DNA from: Natronocalculus amylovorans
GTDB lineage: Archaea > Halobacteriota > Halobacteria > Halobacteriales > Haloferacaceae
Assembly: GCF_023638035.1 (NCBI RefSeq)
Contig: NZ_JAKRVX010000001.1
Location: forward strand, 620,001-684,000
Direction of reading: 5' to 3'
DNA length: 64,000 nt
The notes under the pieces were generated by a model, which did not search any database, was not told the DNA's origin, and saw only the letters and a program-made list of their open reading frames with translations. A program made the position numbers and the translations under genes. Of the stretch, positions 54,768 to 64,000 are shown in pieces; position 1 is the stretch's first letter; each line of letters starts with the position of its first letter.

Positions 54768-55460
54768 ATGGATCGAACACGGGCAGACACACAACAGGCG
54801 GATGGAGCACCATCACGGCGACAGCTTCTCTCTGCAGTCGGTGCCGTTGGCGTCGCTGGATTATCTGGATGTATTGGCACTGACTTGTTATTTGGGGATG
54901 GGACTGAGTTCAACGCAGAAGCAGCGATCGTCGCAGACGCATCGCTATCAGAAACTGGATATGAGGAGTACCAACGGACTACGTTTGATATTACGCGAAC
55001 GTACGAGGCGGCCGGACAACAGCGAGAGGTTCGAGTGACAAATCAGCTTGCGGAGTACGATCGAGCGATCGAGATTCTGGGCCAACGCCTCCAAGGTGCA
55101 ATTTTCACCGTTCTAAGCACTCCAAAGGTGGATATCTTGGGTCGGACATTTAATCCGATCGGAGAGATGGAGACCGATGAGTTGGTTGCAGAGCTACAGA
55201 GCCGGTACGAACAGATTCGATCGGTGCAGCGCGATAGCACTCGCACCCAAACCGTCCTCGGGCAGACGGTTGAGGTGACGCGGTATCGTGCAGAAGCACA
55301 ACCGACGGATTTCAATTTCACTGTCGATCTTACACTACACGTGACTGCAGCGATCGATGCCGGAGATGATTTCGTTGTCTGTCTTGGGGCACATCCACGG
55401 CTGATTGATGAGACAGATACGGTCAATGAGTTGCTGGGCGGCGTCGAGCACCTTGGGTAG
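54768..55460 (+). CDS. Tat lipoprotein (DUF6517-like)
   Basis: A 230-residue lipoprotein. Signal: RRQLLSAVGAVGVAGLSGC, with Cys near residue 34. The mature part is beta-rich (ITRTYEAAGQQREVRVTNQLAEY, then QTVEVTRYRAEAQ). It resembles DUF6517, a haloarchaeal extracellular family (from memory). Function unknown. Upstream frame extension uses TTG at 54762. Confidence 0.75.
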   Translation: MDRTRADTQQADGAPSRRQLLSAVGAVGVAGLSGCIGTDLLFGDGTEFNAEAAIVADASLSETGYEEYQRTTFDITRTYEAAGQQREVRVTNQLAEYDRAIEILGQRLQGAIFTVLSTPKVDILGRTFNPIGEMETDELVAELQSRYEQIRSVQRDSTRTQTVLGQTVEVTRYRAEAQPTDFNFTVDLTLHVTAAIDAGDDFVVCLGAHPRLIDETDTVNELLGGVEHLG

Positions 55461-55516
55461 CCTCCCTCTCCTGCTCCCGAAAACACATATGTTGGGGGGT
55501 CGCATAGAAGAGTGAG

Positions 55517-56638
55517 ATGCATCTCATCCTCTGTGTCGATCTGGATGACGATCTTGGCCGAAAGACTGGCTTTTCAACGCCAGTAATCGGCTATGAGAAC
55601 GTCCGCGACGCGGCTGTTGCGCTTGCAACCGTTGATCCAGAGGATTCCGACGTGAATGTGATGTTCCAAGGAATGAACGTTCACGATACACTGAAAGCCG
55701 AGGAGGACGGCGAAGTGGAAGTTGCCGTTGTTACTGGCTTGGAAGGAAGTGACATCAAAGCGAACCGAAAAGTTGGCGAAGAGATTGATACAATCTTGGC
55801 AAGCCTCCAAACTGGCGAAGAGACACGTGCAATCGTCATCACAGATGGGGCACAGGATGAGTCAGTGCTCCCGGTGATTCGATCGCGGATGCCGATCGAC
55901 GGGGTTCGGCGGGTTGTGGTTCGACAAGCACAAAATCTTGAGTCGATGTACTACACGATGAAGCAGGTGCTTGCGGACCCAGAAACCCGTGGAACAATTC
56001 TGGTTCCACTTGGGATTTTACTGCTTATCTACCCGCTTGTGGTGATTGCAGGGATTTTTGAAGTTGCTGGTGCAGTCGTGTTAGGCTTGATTTCTGCACT
56101 GCTCGGGCTCTACACGTTGTTTCGAGGGTTGGGCCTTGAGGAGTCCGTGGATGCAACCGCTGATCGGGTCCGAAATGTGCTCTATGCCGGCCGTGTCACG
56201 CTCATTACCTACGTGGTTGCATTTGCACTGATCGTTGTTGGAGCAGTCCAGGGAATCAATACGATCGAAGCCGCACAGGAACAAACAGCCGGCCAACTAG
56301 CGATCATCACCGCAAGTGCAGCGTTTATTCACGGTGCAGTCCAGTGGTTCGCTGCTGCAGGGGTGACAAGCAGTCTTGGGCAGGTGACTGATGAGTATCT
56401 GGCCGATCGGTTCCGCTGGCGATACCTGAATGCACCGTTTTATGTAATCGCTATCGCGATCGTCCTCTACGGACTGTCAGGCTTCTTTTTGCCAAATACG
56501 GATGGGATGGTTCCGTTTGCGCTCTCAGAGCTTGCGGTTGCACTCACTGTTGGAACACTCTTGGGTGTCATCAGCACGCTTGCGTTCGCGATCGCAGAGT
56601 CAAAGTATCCCTCGACACAGGACGCGGAACCAGCCTAA
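55517..56638 (+). CDS. DUF373 membrane protein
   Basis: A 373-residue archaeal protein. The soluble N-terminal domain (about 1-150) is Rossmann-like: LCVDLDDDLGRKTG, GLEGSDIKANRKVGEEID, and VVVRQAQNLESMYYTMKQ. Then five to six membrane segments (about 155-365). DUF373 is conserved in many archaea; role unknown. It follows the Tat lipoprotein by 56 bp. Confidence 0.87.
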   Translation: MHLILCVDLDDDLGRKTGFSTPVIGYENVRDAAVALATVDPEDSDVNVMFQGMNVHDTLKAEEDGEVEVAVVTGLEGSDIKANRKVGEEIDTILASLQTGEETRAIVITDGAQDESVLPVIRSRMPIDGVRRVVVRQAQNLESMYYTMKQVLADPETRGTILVPLGILLLIYPLVVIAGIFEVAGAVVLGLISALLGLYTLFRGLGLEESVDATADRVRNVLYAGRVTLITYVVAFALIVVGAVQGINTIEAAQEQTAGQLAIITASAAFIHGAVQWFAAAGVTSSLGQVTDEYLADRFRWRYLNAPFYVIAIAIVLYGLSGFFLPNTDGMVPFALSELAVALTVGTLLGVISTLAFAIAESKYPSTQDAEPA

Positions 56639-56755
56639 CCACCACGTGAGAGCTCGACTATCCGACCGATCGGAACAGGGCCGCAGAACATCCAAAATCG
56701 GCATATCAGTTCGTAGGAAATAAGATTATTATTGAACATGAACGATTAGACATAT

Positions 56756-56932
56756 ATGAGTAGTACGTTCGTCTCCAGAGACATCAACGATCAGCAGGTT
56801 GAAATGTTACTGTACGGACCGCCACAGCACGGAGAGGAGACCTGTAGCGAAGCGCAGTTGTACGGTGAGCCACAGCATGAGACAGATGAACCGTATTACG
56901 ATCGACTCACGGCGCAGCAGTATGTGTTTTAG
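56756..56932 (+). CDS. Small protein with internal repeat
   Basis: A complete 58-codon frame ([13 protein letters not shown] to AQQYVF). It contains an imperfect tandem repeat, [11 protein letters not shown] and [11 protein letters not shown], and one Cys, and is acidic. TAAGATTATTATTG lies about 30 nt upstream and may be the promoter. It overlaps the 3' end of the MOT1-like gene by 26 bp. Not recognised; the acidic repeat composition argues for a true gene. Confidence 0.5.
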   Translation: MSSTFVSRDINDQQVEMLLYGPPQHGEETCSEAQLYGEPQHETDEPYYDRLTAQQYVF

Positions 56933-58016
56933 CCCCTCGAGTGAGCAGTAGATGCACTGCAATTCCGACAAGGAACGCAACGCCAAGATTGACCACCAGT
57001 GCAAGCAGCCCAATGCCGATAGAGAGCCAGCGCATCTGCGATCGAAGGACATGCTTTCCAAGCGAGATCGCAACAACAATCAGTAACACACCAAGCACGG
57101 AAAGTGGAAATGCAGACAGAAGAGTCATTGTTGCGATAAATGCGAGGGCAATATAGCTAACACCAAGAATAAGGTTTGCACCGCCGGTCCGCGCACCGAA
57201 TTCGTATTTTCCAGCCACGCCATCACAGCCGTGACACATCGGAATACCACCGATCGGTACCGCAGTCAGGTTCATCACACCCATACTGGTTGAGAGATCA
57301 TCAGGGGACACCTCTCGATCAAACAGATCAGAGAACAACAGTGAGGTTGCAAGCGCTGCGTTACCGATCGTCATCGCAAGCTGTGCCGTGATTCCGTCAA
57401 CAGTCGCACGAGTCAGCGCCTCGCTTATCGGTGGGAGTTGCGGAACTCCAGGCCACTGTGGTGTTGGAACGCCCACGGTGTACACCGCGATCGCGACGCC
57501 AACTGCTAAAACGACGATCGCAGAGAGATTTTTATAGCCAACTACAATGACCGCACCGACAAGTCCAACAGCAAGTAAGCCGATGAGCGGATCGGAGAGT
57601 CCAAGCCCAACGCCAGTTTCAAAAAGCAACAGTCCAACGGCAAACTGGATGCCACGGATCACCGGCTCACCGATCCACTGCTCGATGATCGATAACGTAT
57701 CTGTGAGACCGATCGTCAGCAAAACCACACCCAAAATAATGCCTGCGAGTGCAAGCTCAGCGTAGGTAATTGCGCCTGCGATCGCCAACGCCGCAAGCGC
57801 TTTCATTGGCTCAACGGAGATCGGCAAGCCGTACACTACACCCCAGACAATTTGGAAGATACCAAATGCAATGAGGACATGTGCGAGCGAGATATCGGTC
57901 ACAAGCGCAAGCGCGACAACGATCGGCAAGACAGTCAGCGAATCGCCGACTGCACCGGTCACCTCCGATCGGGTGAGCGAAATTCGCGATCGGCCCGTTG
58001 AATGTCCGAACGCCAC
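56907..58016 (-). CDS. MOT1-type sulfate/molybdate transporter
   Basis: A 369-residue membrane protein with about ten helices. The family hallmarks are [18 protein letters not shown] near the N terminus, [18 protein letters not shown], and [21 protein letters not shown] near residue 250. MOT1-like proteins carry molybdate or sulfate; the Cys/His cluster fits that group. It is a single-gene unit between a convergent small ORF and another minus-strand gene. Confidence 0.85.
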   Translation of the reverse strand: MAFGHSTGRSRISLTRSEVTGAVGDSLTVLPIVVALALVTDISLAHVLIAFGIFQIVWGVVYGLPISVEPMKALAALAIAGAITYAELALAGIILGVVLLTIGLTDTLSIIEQWIGEPVIRGIQFAVGLLLFETGVGLGLSDPLIGLLAVGLVGAVIVVGYKNLSAIVVLAVGVAIAVYTVGVPTPQWPGVPQLPPISEALTRATVDGITAQLAMTIGNAALATSLLFSDLFDREVSPDDLSTSMGVMNLTAVPIGGIPMCHGCDGVAGKYEFGARTGGANLILGVSYIALAFIATMTLLSAFPLSVLGVLLIVVAISLGKHVLRSQMRWLSIGIGLLALVVNLGVAFLVGIAVHLLLTRGAKTHTAAP

Positions 58017-58100
58017 AGATCACAAAATGGCGCGAAACTACTTTAGGCTACTCAGAAACCATAATACGCCTCAAATAGGCCAAAATGAAACCAATAGTAT

Positions 58101-58703
58101 TTACCGAATGGTGTTGAGCGTTTCTGCGGCTTCGCGAGCAGCAGAGAGGAGTTCGCGTGCACGACGTGGGTCGTCAGTCTGTTCGGCTGCAACAGTGAAC
58201 TTTCGGATTGTGCGCCGGAGGGACGTGCGAACATCATCGAGCTCAGCAGCGCCCGATTGTGATGACTGCGAGCTTGGTTGTGGCTGCGTTGGATTCGATT
58301 GTTTCGGCTGTTGAGACGGCCGTGGTTGTTGTTGCTGTGTCTCAGCCGTAGACGTCTCAGTACTGCGTTCTTGTGGCTGCGATCGGGACGCGTCAGCGGC
58401 CTCTGTTGGCTCAACGGCGACGGAGTCGCTGTTGGCCTGTTGTTCGACAGCGTGGGCGTTGTTGGTCGCGTTTGGTTGTTGTGCGTTCGTGCGATCGCTG
58501 TCTTCTGCTTTGCAGGTTGGACAGAACTCCTGATCGTTATGGCGGAAGATCGGATCACCGCATCGATCGCAGTGTTTGTTCGTCATCGTTGCACCCTGCA
58601 AGAGGAGTTCGCTCATCCGTTGGGTCTGTTTGCGTTTCTCCTCATCTTTCGCAAACTTCTTTCGAAGTTTCTCACGCTCGGCTTCCTTATCGAAATCACT
58701 CAT
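58101..58703 (-). CDS. Sjogren/scleroderma autoantigen 1-family zinc protein
   Basis: A 200-residue protein. The conserved archaeal start [17 protein letters not shown] and the segment [16 protein letters not shown] precede a zinc ribbon [21 protein letters not shown] Gln/Pro/Thr-rich linker (about 70-145) and a helical tail (about 150-200, [20 protein letters not shown]) follow. Function unknown. It is divergent from mdh. Confidence 0.83.
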   Translation of the reverse strand: MSDFDKEAEREKLRKKFAKDEEKRKQTQRMSELLLQGATMTNKHCDRCGDPIFRHNDQEFCPTCKAEDSDRTNAQQPNATNNAHAVEQQANSDSVAVEPTEAADASRSQPQERSTETSTAETQQQQPRPSQQPKQSNPTQPQPSSQSSQSGAAELDDVRTSLRRTIRKFTVAAEQTDDPRRARELLSAAREAAETLNTIR

Positions 58704-58842
58704 ACACGAGCACACGGTCGTTGGCGGGAAAAATACAGCGGGATCTATTATTCGACAATCAGCGAATAGTGATTCGTCAATACAGCAGTTCTGCGCCGGT
58801 TCCGAAACGTTTACTCGGAATCCGTCCGCCTGTTTACGTGGA

Positions 58843-59757
58843 ATGACGAAAGTTAGCGTGATCGGTGCGGCTGGAACGGTCGGCGCTGCGGCTGGATACA
58901 ACCTTGCACTTCGGGATATTGTCGATGAACTTGTCTTTGTTGACATCCCGGATATGGAAGACAAAACGGTTGGCCAAGCAGCGGATACGAACCACGGCAT
59001 TGCCTACGACTCCAACACCGTTGTCCGACAGGGTGGCTACGAGGATACCGAAGGGTCGGATGTTGTTGTTATCACAGCGGGGATCCCACGACAGCCAGGT
59101 CAGACCCGGATTGATCTCGCAGGGGACAACGCCCCTATCATGGAAGACATTGGCTCCTCGTTGGCGCAGTACAACGACGATTTCATTACGGTTACAACAT
59201 CAAACCCTGTTGATCTGTTGAACCGACACCTGTACGAAGCAGGCGATCGCGATCGACACAAAGTCATCGGCTTCGGTGGCCGTCTTGATTCGGCTCGCTT
59301 CCGCTACGTTTTGAGCCAGCGATTCGATGCGCCAGTCAAGAACGTTGAGGCAACGATCCTTGGTGAACACGGCGACGCACAGGTGCCTGCATTCTCAAAG
59401 GTCCGCGTTAACGGTGGCGATCCGTCGTTCACTGCTGAGGAAAAAGAGGAGATTCTCGGCGATCTCAAAGAGTCCGCAATGGACGTCATCGAACGAAAAG
59501 GTGCAACCCAGTGGGGGCCAGCAACGGGCGTTGCCCACACTGTCGAAGCAATCCTCAACGACACTGGTGAGGTGCTTCCATCGTCGATCGTCCTCGATGG
59601 TGAGTTCGGATACGAGGATACCGCATTCGGTGTGCCGGTGAAACTTGGCTCGAATGGTGTCGAAGAAGTCGTCGAATGGGAGCTTGACGAGTACGAACGC
59701 GAACTCATGGACGAGGCGGCTGAGAAACTCTCGACGCAGTATAACAAAATCGCTTAG
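58843..59757 (+). CDS. mdh: Malate dehydrogenase
   Basis: A 304-residue NAD(P)-dependent lactate/malate dehydrogenase-type enzyme interconverting malate and oxaloacetate. [15 protein letters not shown] nucleotide loop, substrate-loop [19 protein letters not shown], and catalytic His in [13 protein letters not shown]. Start at ATG 58843 (MTKVSVIGA). It overlaps the uvrC stop by four bases, tail to tail. Confidence 0.95.
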   Translation: MTKVSVIGAAGTVGAAAGYNLALRDIVDELVFVDIPDMEDKTVGQAADTNHGIAYDSNTVVRQGGYEDTEGSDVVVITAGIPRQPGQTRIDLAGDNAPIMEDIGSSLAQYNDDFITVTTSNPVDLLNRHLYEAGDRDRHKVIGFGGRLDSARFRYVLSQRFDAPVKNVEATILGEHGDAQVPAFSKVRVNGGDPSFTAEEKEEILGDLKESAMDVIERKGATQWGPATGVAHTVEAILNDTGEVLPSSIVLDGEFGYEDTAFGVPVKLGSNGVEEVVEWELDEYERELMDEAAEKLSTQYNKIA

Positions 59758-61487
59758 AGCCGATCGGCGATCGCTTCCGCTGTTTTTTTCCCAACCCCAG
59801 AAACATCGCGGAGATCATCGACGGAGGCCTCTCGAATCGTATCGACGCTTCCGAACCGTCGGAGGAGCCGCGATCGAGTTTGTGGACCGACACCGGGAAT
59901 CTCATCCAAGACCGTTGTAACATCATCGCGAAGCGTTTGGTGATACTGAACCGCAAACCGATGTGATTCGTCCCGGATACGTTGGAGTACGTGTAGCTGC
60001 GGTGCATCGTTTGGCCAATCAATCACTCGATCGGGTGTGATCACCAACTCGTTCTCCTTTGCAAGTGCAATTGCAGGAACATCCCAGCCTGTCGTTTCAA
60101 GTGCGTCGATCGCCGCACCCAGCTGACCGCCTCCACCGTCAATAACCAGTAGATCAGGATCTGGCCGATCGTCTCGGTCCGCAATGGCCCGAGTTGCTCG
60201 CCAGTGGAGTAGCTCGTACATGTTTGCGTAGTCATCGTTTTGATCAGTGAGTTTTTTTCGGCGATAGCCGGACTTGTCAGCACTGCCGTCAACAAAACAG
60301 ACGTTACTTCCGACGGCGGCGGTTCCCTGGGCATGGCTCACATCAAAGCCTTCGATTCTGTTTGGTCGCGGGATTCGGAGTTCATCACCGAGCACACCGA
60401 TCGGATCTCCGCGATTGGGGCCTTTTCTGGCGTTTTTAAGCGCCAGTTCAACGAGTTTTGCTTCCCGGCCTGCACCGGGGACACGAACGGCGACACCCTC
60501 CGATTCAAGCCACGACACAACATCCGTATCATCCGGGCGCTCCGAGAGCAAGACTGCATGTGGGAGCGATCGCTCCGCGTAGAATTGGGGTAAAAACGCA
60601 GACAACAGCGCTGCAATCCGATCCTCTCCCTCCGGTGCAGAAAGCGTGTGCCGTGACCGATCGACAAGCTGTCCACGCTCGCTGTGAAGCCGGGCAACGG
60701 TGGCGCTGTCACCATCGATCGCGACTCCCAATACATCAACGGTTCGTTCGTCGTGTCGCGAAGAGATTGCGGATTCACCACCGCCATGGAACTGCTCGAC
60801 AACGTCAAGGCGGTCTCGAAGATGAGCCGCCCGCTCAAACTGCTGGCTTTGAGCGGCAGATGCCATCTGCCGTCTGAGCGGATCGCTCAACACACCAGTT
60901 TCACCCTCAAAAAACCGGATTGCCGCAGTGACATCCTCGGCGTAACTGTCGGCGGTGATCTCACCAGTGCACGGGGCGGTACAGAGACCCATTTCATAAT
61001 CAAGACACGGTCGATCGCGCCCCTGGAACTTATGATCCGAACAGCCACGAATCCCATACACCTCTCGGATTGCTTTCACCACTGTCTCAACACGTGTCTT
61101 ATCAGTATATGGTCCAAAGATCGTGGCCGCATCATTTGGATCGCGTGTGATCTCAATCCGTGGGCAGGGATGATTTGTCAGTTGGACAAGCGGATACGAT
61201 TTGTCATCTTTGAGTCGAACGTTGTATCGCGGTTGGTTTCGCTTAATCAGGTTCGCTTCAAGCAACAGTGCCTGCGTTTCCGTGTCGGTGACTGCAAACT
61301 CAATCCGATCGGCTGCCCGAACCATCCGTCGGATTCGATCGCTCCGTGGATCAGCGTACGATCGAACTCGTGAGCGAAGATTGACCGCTTTCCCAACGTA
61401 GAGAATCGTCTCTCCCGAATGAAATTGGTAGACACCCGGATCGGTTGGGAGTTCGCTGGCCCGTGTTCGAAGCGCCGAAACATCCAT
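59754..61487 (-). CDS. uvrC: Excinuclease ABC subunit C
   Basis: A 577-residue nucleotide-excision repair nuclease. GIY-YIG N-terminal domain ([22 protein letters not shown]), Cys-rich region, UVR motif with [23 protein letters not shown]-terminal endonuclease ([32 protein letters not shown]) and two helix-hairpin-helix motifs at the end ([20 protein letters not shown]). Complete. uvrA and uvrB are not in the window. Confidence 0.95.
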   Translation of the reverse strand: MDVSALRTRASELPTDPGVYQFHSGETILYVGKAVNLRSRVRSYADPRSDRIRRMVRAADRIEFAVTDTETQALLLEANLIKRNQPRYNVRLKDDKSYPLVQLTNHPCPRIEITRDPNDAATIFGPYTDKTRVETVVKAIREVYGIRGCSDHKFQGRDRPCLDYEMGLCTAPCTGEITADSYAEDVTAAIRFFEGETGVLSDPLRRQMASAAQSQQFERAAHLRDRLDVVEQFHGGGESAISSRHDERTVDVLGVAIDGDSATVARLHSERGQLVDRSRHTLSAPEGEDRIAALLSAFLPQFYAERSLPHAVLLSERPDDTDVVSWLESEGVAVRVPGAGREAKLVELALKNARKGPNRGDPIGVLGDELRIPRPNRIEGFDVSHAQGTAAVGSNVCFVDGSADKSGYRRKKLTDQNDDYANMYELLHWRATRAIADRDDRPDPDLLVIDGGGGQLGAAIDALETTGWDVPAIALAKENELVITPDRVIDWPNDAPQLHVLQRIRDESHRFAVQYHQTLRDDVTTVLDEIPGVGPQTRSRLLRRFGSVDTIREASVDDLRDVSGVGKKTAEAIADRL

Positions 61488-61531
61488 CAAAAGAGATTAC
61501 GTCGCCAGCGATTTGAACGTGACGCGAGCGC

Positions 61532-62578
61532 TCACTGATTTCTTTCGAACGGTGGCGAGAGGTCGATCGGCTCATGCCCACGGAGACAGACGAGCTTTTC
61601 TCGTCCGAGTCGAATACGGGTGATTTTGTCGTCTTCTTCCATCGAAGAGAGCACACGGCTAACTTTTGATTTTGACCAGTTCGTGTCTACAACAAGCTCC
61701 GATTGTCGCTTTTTGCCGCCTGCCTCTTCCAGCAGCGTCGTAATCCGGGTCGGTGGAGGAACCGTGTCCGCTGGATCGGCTGTGGGAGTTCGATCAACAG
61801 ACCAGGTATGAGATTGTGGTGTATTCGAGGACGTGTGCGATCGTGAGCCGATCGCAGATGGGAGTGAGAGGGGAGACCGACCAGTAAAAACGGACACGAG
61901 TCCGACTAGCCCGCCGACAATCAGTAAGAGTCCAATTCCGATGTTGATCGGCGTGTACGGGTTTCGTGGGTTGGTGCCAAGTAACACTTCTAAGCCATCA
62001 GAGAGGCCATCACCATCTGTATCTGCGTATGCGGGATGGGTTCCGGCACTGATCTCTTGCTCATTTAGTAATCCATTCCCGGAGAGATCTCCTTCCGGCA
62101 GAAAAATATGAACCGGTACGGTTTGGGTGTCAACAATCTGTTGTTCTGTTGATCCATGCCCGCTGTAGAGCCGAATCGAGATCCATTGGTTTCCGTGTGC
62201 GGACTCCGGCCAGTGGTCAATGTGGAGCGGCACATATGCTGTCTCTGTCCCTCGCGGGATGAATTCACAGCCGAAGGAGACGTGATCACTCTCGAGTGCC
62301 TCCGTCGAAGCACACACAAAGACAGCAGACTCCCGATCGGGGGACACGGCGATCGTCAGCGTTGCGGATTCTTCCGCCCAGAGGAACGTCCGATCGGCGG
62401 TCTCAACTGCAACCCCATCGCCGTGATAGCTTACCGCATTAATATGTGGAGAGCTGTCAACTTCGGCAGTTGCTGTCGGGAGGACAATGAGACAAACACC
62501 GAGCAGACAGGCCACTATCGCCACCGTAATTAAGACGTGTTTCTGTGAGAAACCCAACAGGAGTTCGTCTGTTGCCAC
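61532..62578 (-). CDS. Membrane-tethered winged-helix protein with calcium-type repeat
   Basis: A 348-residue protein: an N-terminal hydrophobic signal (about 15-38), an extracellular region, the calcium-type loops DLSGNGLLNEQE and DTDGDGLSDGLEVLLGTNP (about 170-210), a second TM segment (about 218-238, IGIGLLLIVGGLVGLVSVF), a Ser/Pro linker, and a cytoplasmic winged helix (QSELVVDTNWSKSKVSRVLSSME). This layout suggests an extracellular-sensing one-component regulator. Haloarchaeal relatives are known as HTH membrane proteins of unknown target. Confidence 0.8.
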   Translation of the reverse strand: MATDELLLGFSQKHVLITVAIVACLLGVCLIVLPTATAEVDSSPHINAVSYHGDGVAVETADRTFLWAEESATLTIAVSPDRESAVFVCASTEALESDHVSFGCEFIPRGTETAYVPLHIDHWPESAHGNQWISIRLYSGHGSTEQQIVDTQTVPVHIFLPEGDLSGNGLLNEQEISAGTHPAYADTDGDGLSDGLEVLLGTNPRNPYTPINIGIGLLLIVGGLVGLVSVFTGRSPLSLPSAIGSRSHTSSNTPQSHTWSVDRTPTADPADTVPPPTRITTLLEEAGGKKRQSELVVDTNWSKSKVSRVLSSMEEDDKITRIRLGREKLVCLRGHEPIDLSPPFERNQ

Positions 62579-62716
62579 TGTCGTTCACCGAAAATACGAC
62601 AGACGGAGCAAAGTAGCTTGTTCAAGGAAATTAGTAGGTATCAATTGTTACGCGACAACAAACAAATCAACATAGGAACCCACACGTACAAACCGTCAGC
62701 AAAACTACTGATCGGT

Positions 62717-62974
62717 ATGCAACAGCTCTGGCTCGTCGAACGATCGGTTGACACCCGAGATTTGGTAACACTGATATATGCAACAACGGACGGAAAACTC
62801 GAGCGGAGAAAAGAGTTTGCCGCCGCCACGTTACAGCAGCATGGGCGGACGGTTACCGCAGCAATTGAAGCCCCAGTTGAAAAGCTGGAACCAGTGTTGG
62901 AGACCGATAGAAAGCGGTTCGCAACGGAGGCGACAAAGATGTCGAAAACACATGACCCTGAAGACGAAATATAG
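62717..62974 (+). CDS. Small conserved protein
   Basis: An 85-residue charged protein (start MQQLWLVERSVDTRDLV). It alternates beta and helical stretches (LVTLIYATTDG, RRKEFAAATLQQHG) with an acidic tail. No motif recognised. The open frame extends to 62618, but this ATG fits the N terminus better. Upstream of the P450 by 66 bp and possibly co-transcribed. Confidence 0.6.
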   Translation: MQQLWLVERSVDTRDLVTLIYATTDGKLERRKEFAAATLQQHGRTVTAAIEAPVEKLEPVLETDRKRFATEATKMSKTHDPEDEI

Positions 62975-63040
62975 CAATTTCGGCGGATAGAAACGGTTTC
63001 CGGCCGAATCCTTTTGCATACCGAAACCCTACGAATAGTA

Positions 63041-64000
63041 ATGAGTATCCGACCGCCGGGACCGAAGGGTGTACCACTGTTTGGAAACAGCAGACAGTAC
63101 GCGAACGACCCATTTTCATTCATGCAAGCGTGTGCCGATGCGTACGGTGACGTCGTGCGATTTGACCTTGGTCCGATCGACACGTACATGCTCACGAATC
63201 CACGCGATATTGAGCGCGTGTTGGTGTCGGATGCAGCACGGTATCAGAAGCTCGACCTTGGAGACGACGCGATCTACAATCTCCTTGGCGATGGGCTCTT
63301 GATGAGCGAAGGCGCCACCTGGGAGAAACAACGACAGCTGGCAAATCCCGCCTTTCGGATGAATCGCATCACAAAGCTCGGTGGGATGATGACCGACCAC
63401 ACCGACGCAATGCTGTCGGGATGGGCTGATGGCGACCGAATTGATGCACAGGTAGAGATGGCACGAGTGACAGTGAAAATTATTGTCAATGCGATGTTTG
63501 GAACCGAGATTGCCGATGAGCGGATACGAGCAGTCCAAGAAAACCTCGAACCGCTCGGGGCGCGGTTTGAGCCGGATCCAACGAGATTTTTAGTGCCGAA
63601 CTGGGCACCGACACCGGAGAACAGACAGTTCGATGGTGCGATCGAGACGCTTGAAACACTTATTGACGAACTCGTTGCAGAGCGACGGGAAACCGGCTAT
63701 CACGAGACGGAAGACGGGGAGGTACCAATGGATCTGTTGTCAATTATTCTGCGGGCGATCGACGATGGCGAACAGACCACACAGAGTTTGCGCGACGAGA
63801 TGATGACCATGCTTCTGGCAGGTCACGACACGACTGCACTGACGCTTACATACACCTGGTACCTTCTCTCAGAACACCCAGAAGCGAGAGATAAACTGCA
63901 CGCGGAGCTTGCGGAGGTGTTGGATGGAAAAACGCCAACAGCGGCGGATACCAGAAAGCTCGAATATACCGAGTGGGTCCTAAACGAGGCAATGCGGCTG
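63041..64000 (+). CDS. Cytochrome P450 (partial, 3' end cut by window)
   Basis: 320 residues are visible from ATG 63041. The Pro-rich start (RPPGPKGVPLFGN), helix-C WEKQRQLANPAF, I-helix AGHDTTALT (about 267-275) and helix K ExxR (EAMR) are present; the heme-binding Cys lies beyond the end. It is a soluble-type P450 resembling bacterial CYP102-like or haloarchaeal CYP174-type enzymes. Redox partner not visible. Confidence 0.93.
   Translation, partial: MSIRPPGPKGVPLFGNSRQYANDPFSFMQACADAYGDVVRFDLGPIDTYMLTNPRDIERVLVSDAARYQKLDLGDDAIYNLLGDGLLMSEGATWEKQRQLANPAFRMNRITKLGGMMTDHTDAMLSGWADGDRIDAQVEMARVTVKIIVNAMFGTEIADERIRAVQENLEPLGARFEPDPTRFLVPNWAPTPENRQFDGAIETLETLIDELVAERRETGYHETEDGEVPMDLLSIILRAIDDGEQTTQSLRDEMMTMLLAGHDTTALTLTYTWYLLSEHPEARDKLHAELAEVLDGKTPTAADTRKLEYTEWVLNEAMRL

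Overview
The window is a chromosomal stretch of a halophilic archaeon (class Halobacteria). The predicted proteins are very rich in Asp and Glu, promoters are archaeal (TATA-like boxes about 25-32 nt before many start codons, several giving near-leaderless transcripts), and the gene set is haloarchaeal: an archaellum operon, a TFB, a KaiC-like ATPase, a HalX response regulator, Hef, a beta-carotene cleavage enzyme with a carotenoid-type lycopene cyclase, and Tat lipoproteins with the RR...C lipobox. Base composition looks near 50% G+C (by eye, not counted), low for the class, and CGATCG is strikingly frequent. I see no rRNA, tRNA, CRISPR array or insertion sequence.

Layout. Positions 1-13 kb hold housekeeping genes: tRNA G10 methyltransferase, pyrE, Hef, the crtY-blh retinal operon, serB/serA as a divergent pair, thrC, and small haloarchaeal hypotheticals. 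Positions 13-26 kb hold a cupin protein, CstA, an ArsA/Get3 ATPase with a small partner, a CobW GTPase with a His-rich metal tract, upp, an S9 peptidase, an IMPACT-family protein, an HTH-ACT protein and hisA-hisB. Positions 26.5-39.5 kb form the motility region, all on the minus strand. In transcription order it reads: three archaellins, a fourth archaellin, an unknown linker protein, cheY, cheC, cheD, arlCE, arlF, arlG, arlH, arlI, arlJ. Upstream lies a divergent pair: a three-TM protein and a winged-helix regulator. Positions 40-50 kb hold a Cys- and Ser-rich lipoprotein, a cold-shock protein, a KaiC-like/HalX pair, a RecJ-like DHH protein, a two-gene unknown operon facing a TFB, and a patch with damaged genes. 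Positions 49-64 kb hold prs, a beta-propeller protein, a frameshifted phosphate permease, a SIMPL lipoprotein, a radical SAM protein, DUF373, a MOT1-type transporter, mdh, uvrC, a membrane-tethered winged-helix protein and a cytochrome P450 cut by the window edge.

The most interesting signal is a 21-nt element (consensus CAAAATACCAnnAGTGATAAC). It occurs at near-identical spacing upstream of the archaellin operon promoter and in the divergent promoter of the winged-helix/three-TM pair. A degenerate bipartite copy (CAAAATA-N7-TGATAA) sits at the same spacing before a TATA-like box upstream of the separate fourth archaellin. I infer a small, apparently undescribed regulon in which the winged-helix protein controls archaellin expression. 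A second theme is gene decay between 47.7 and 52.3 kb: two genes each look one base short, and an apparent uracil-DNA glycosylase gene keeps only its N-terminal region.
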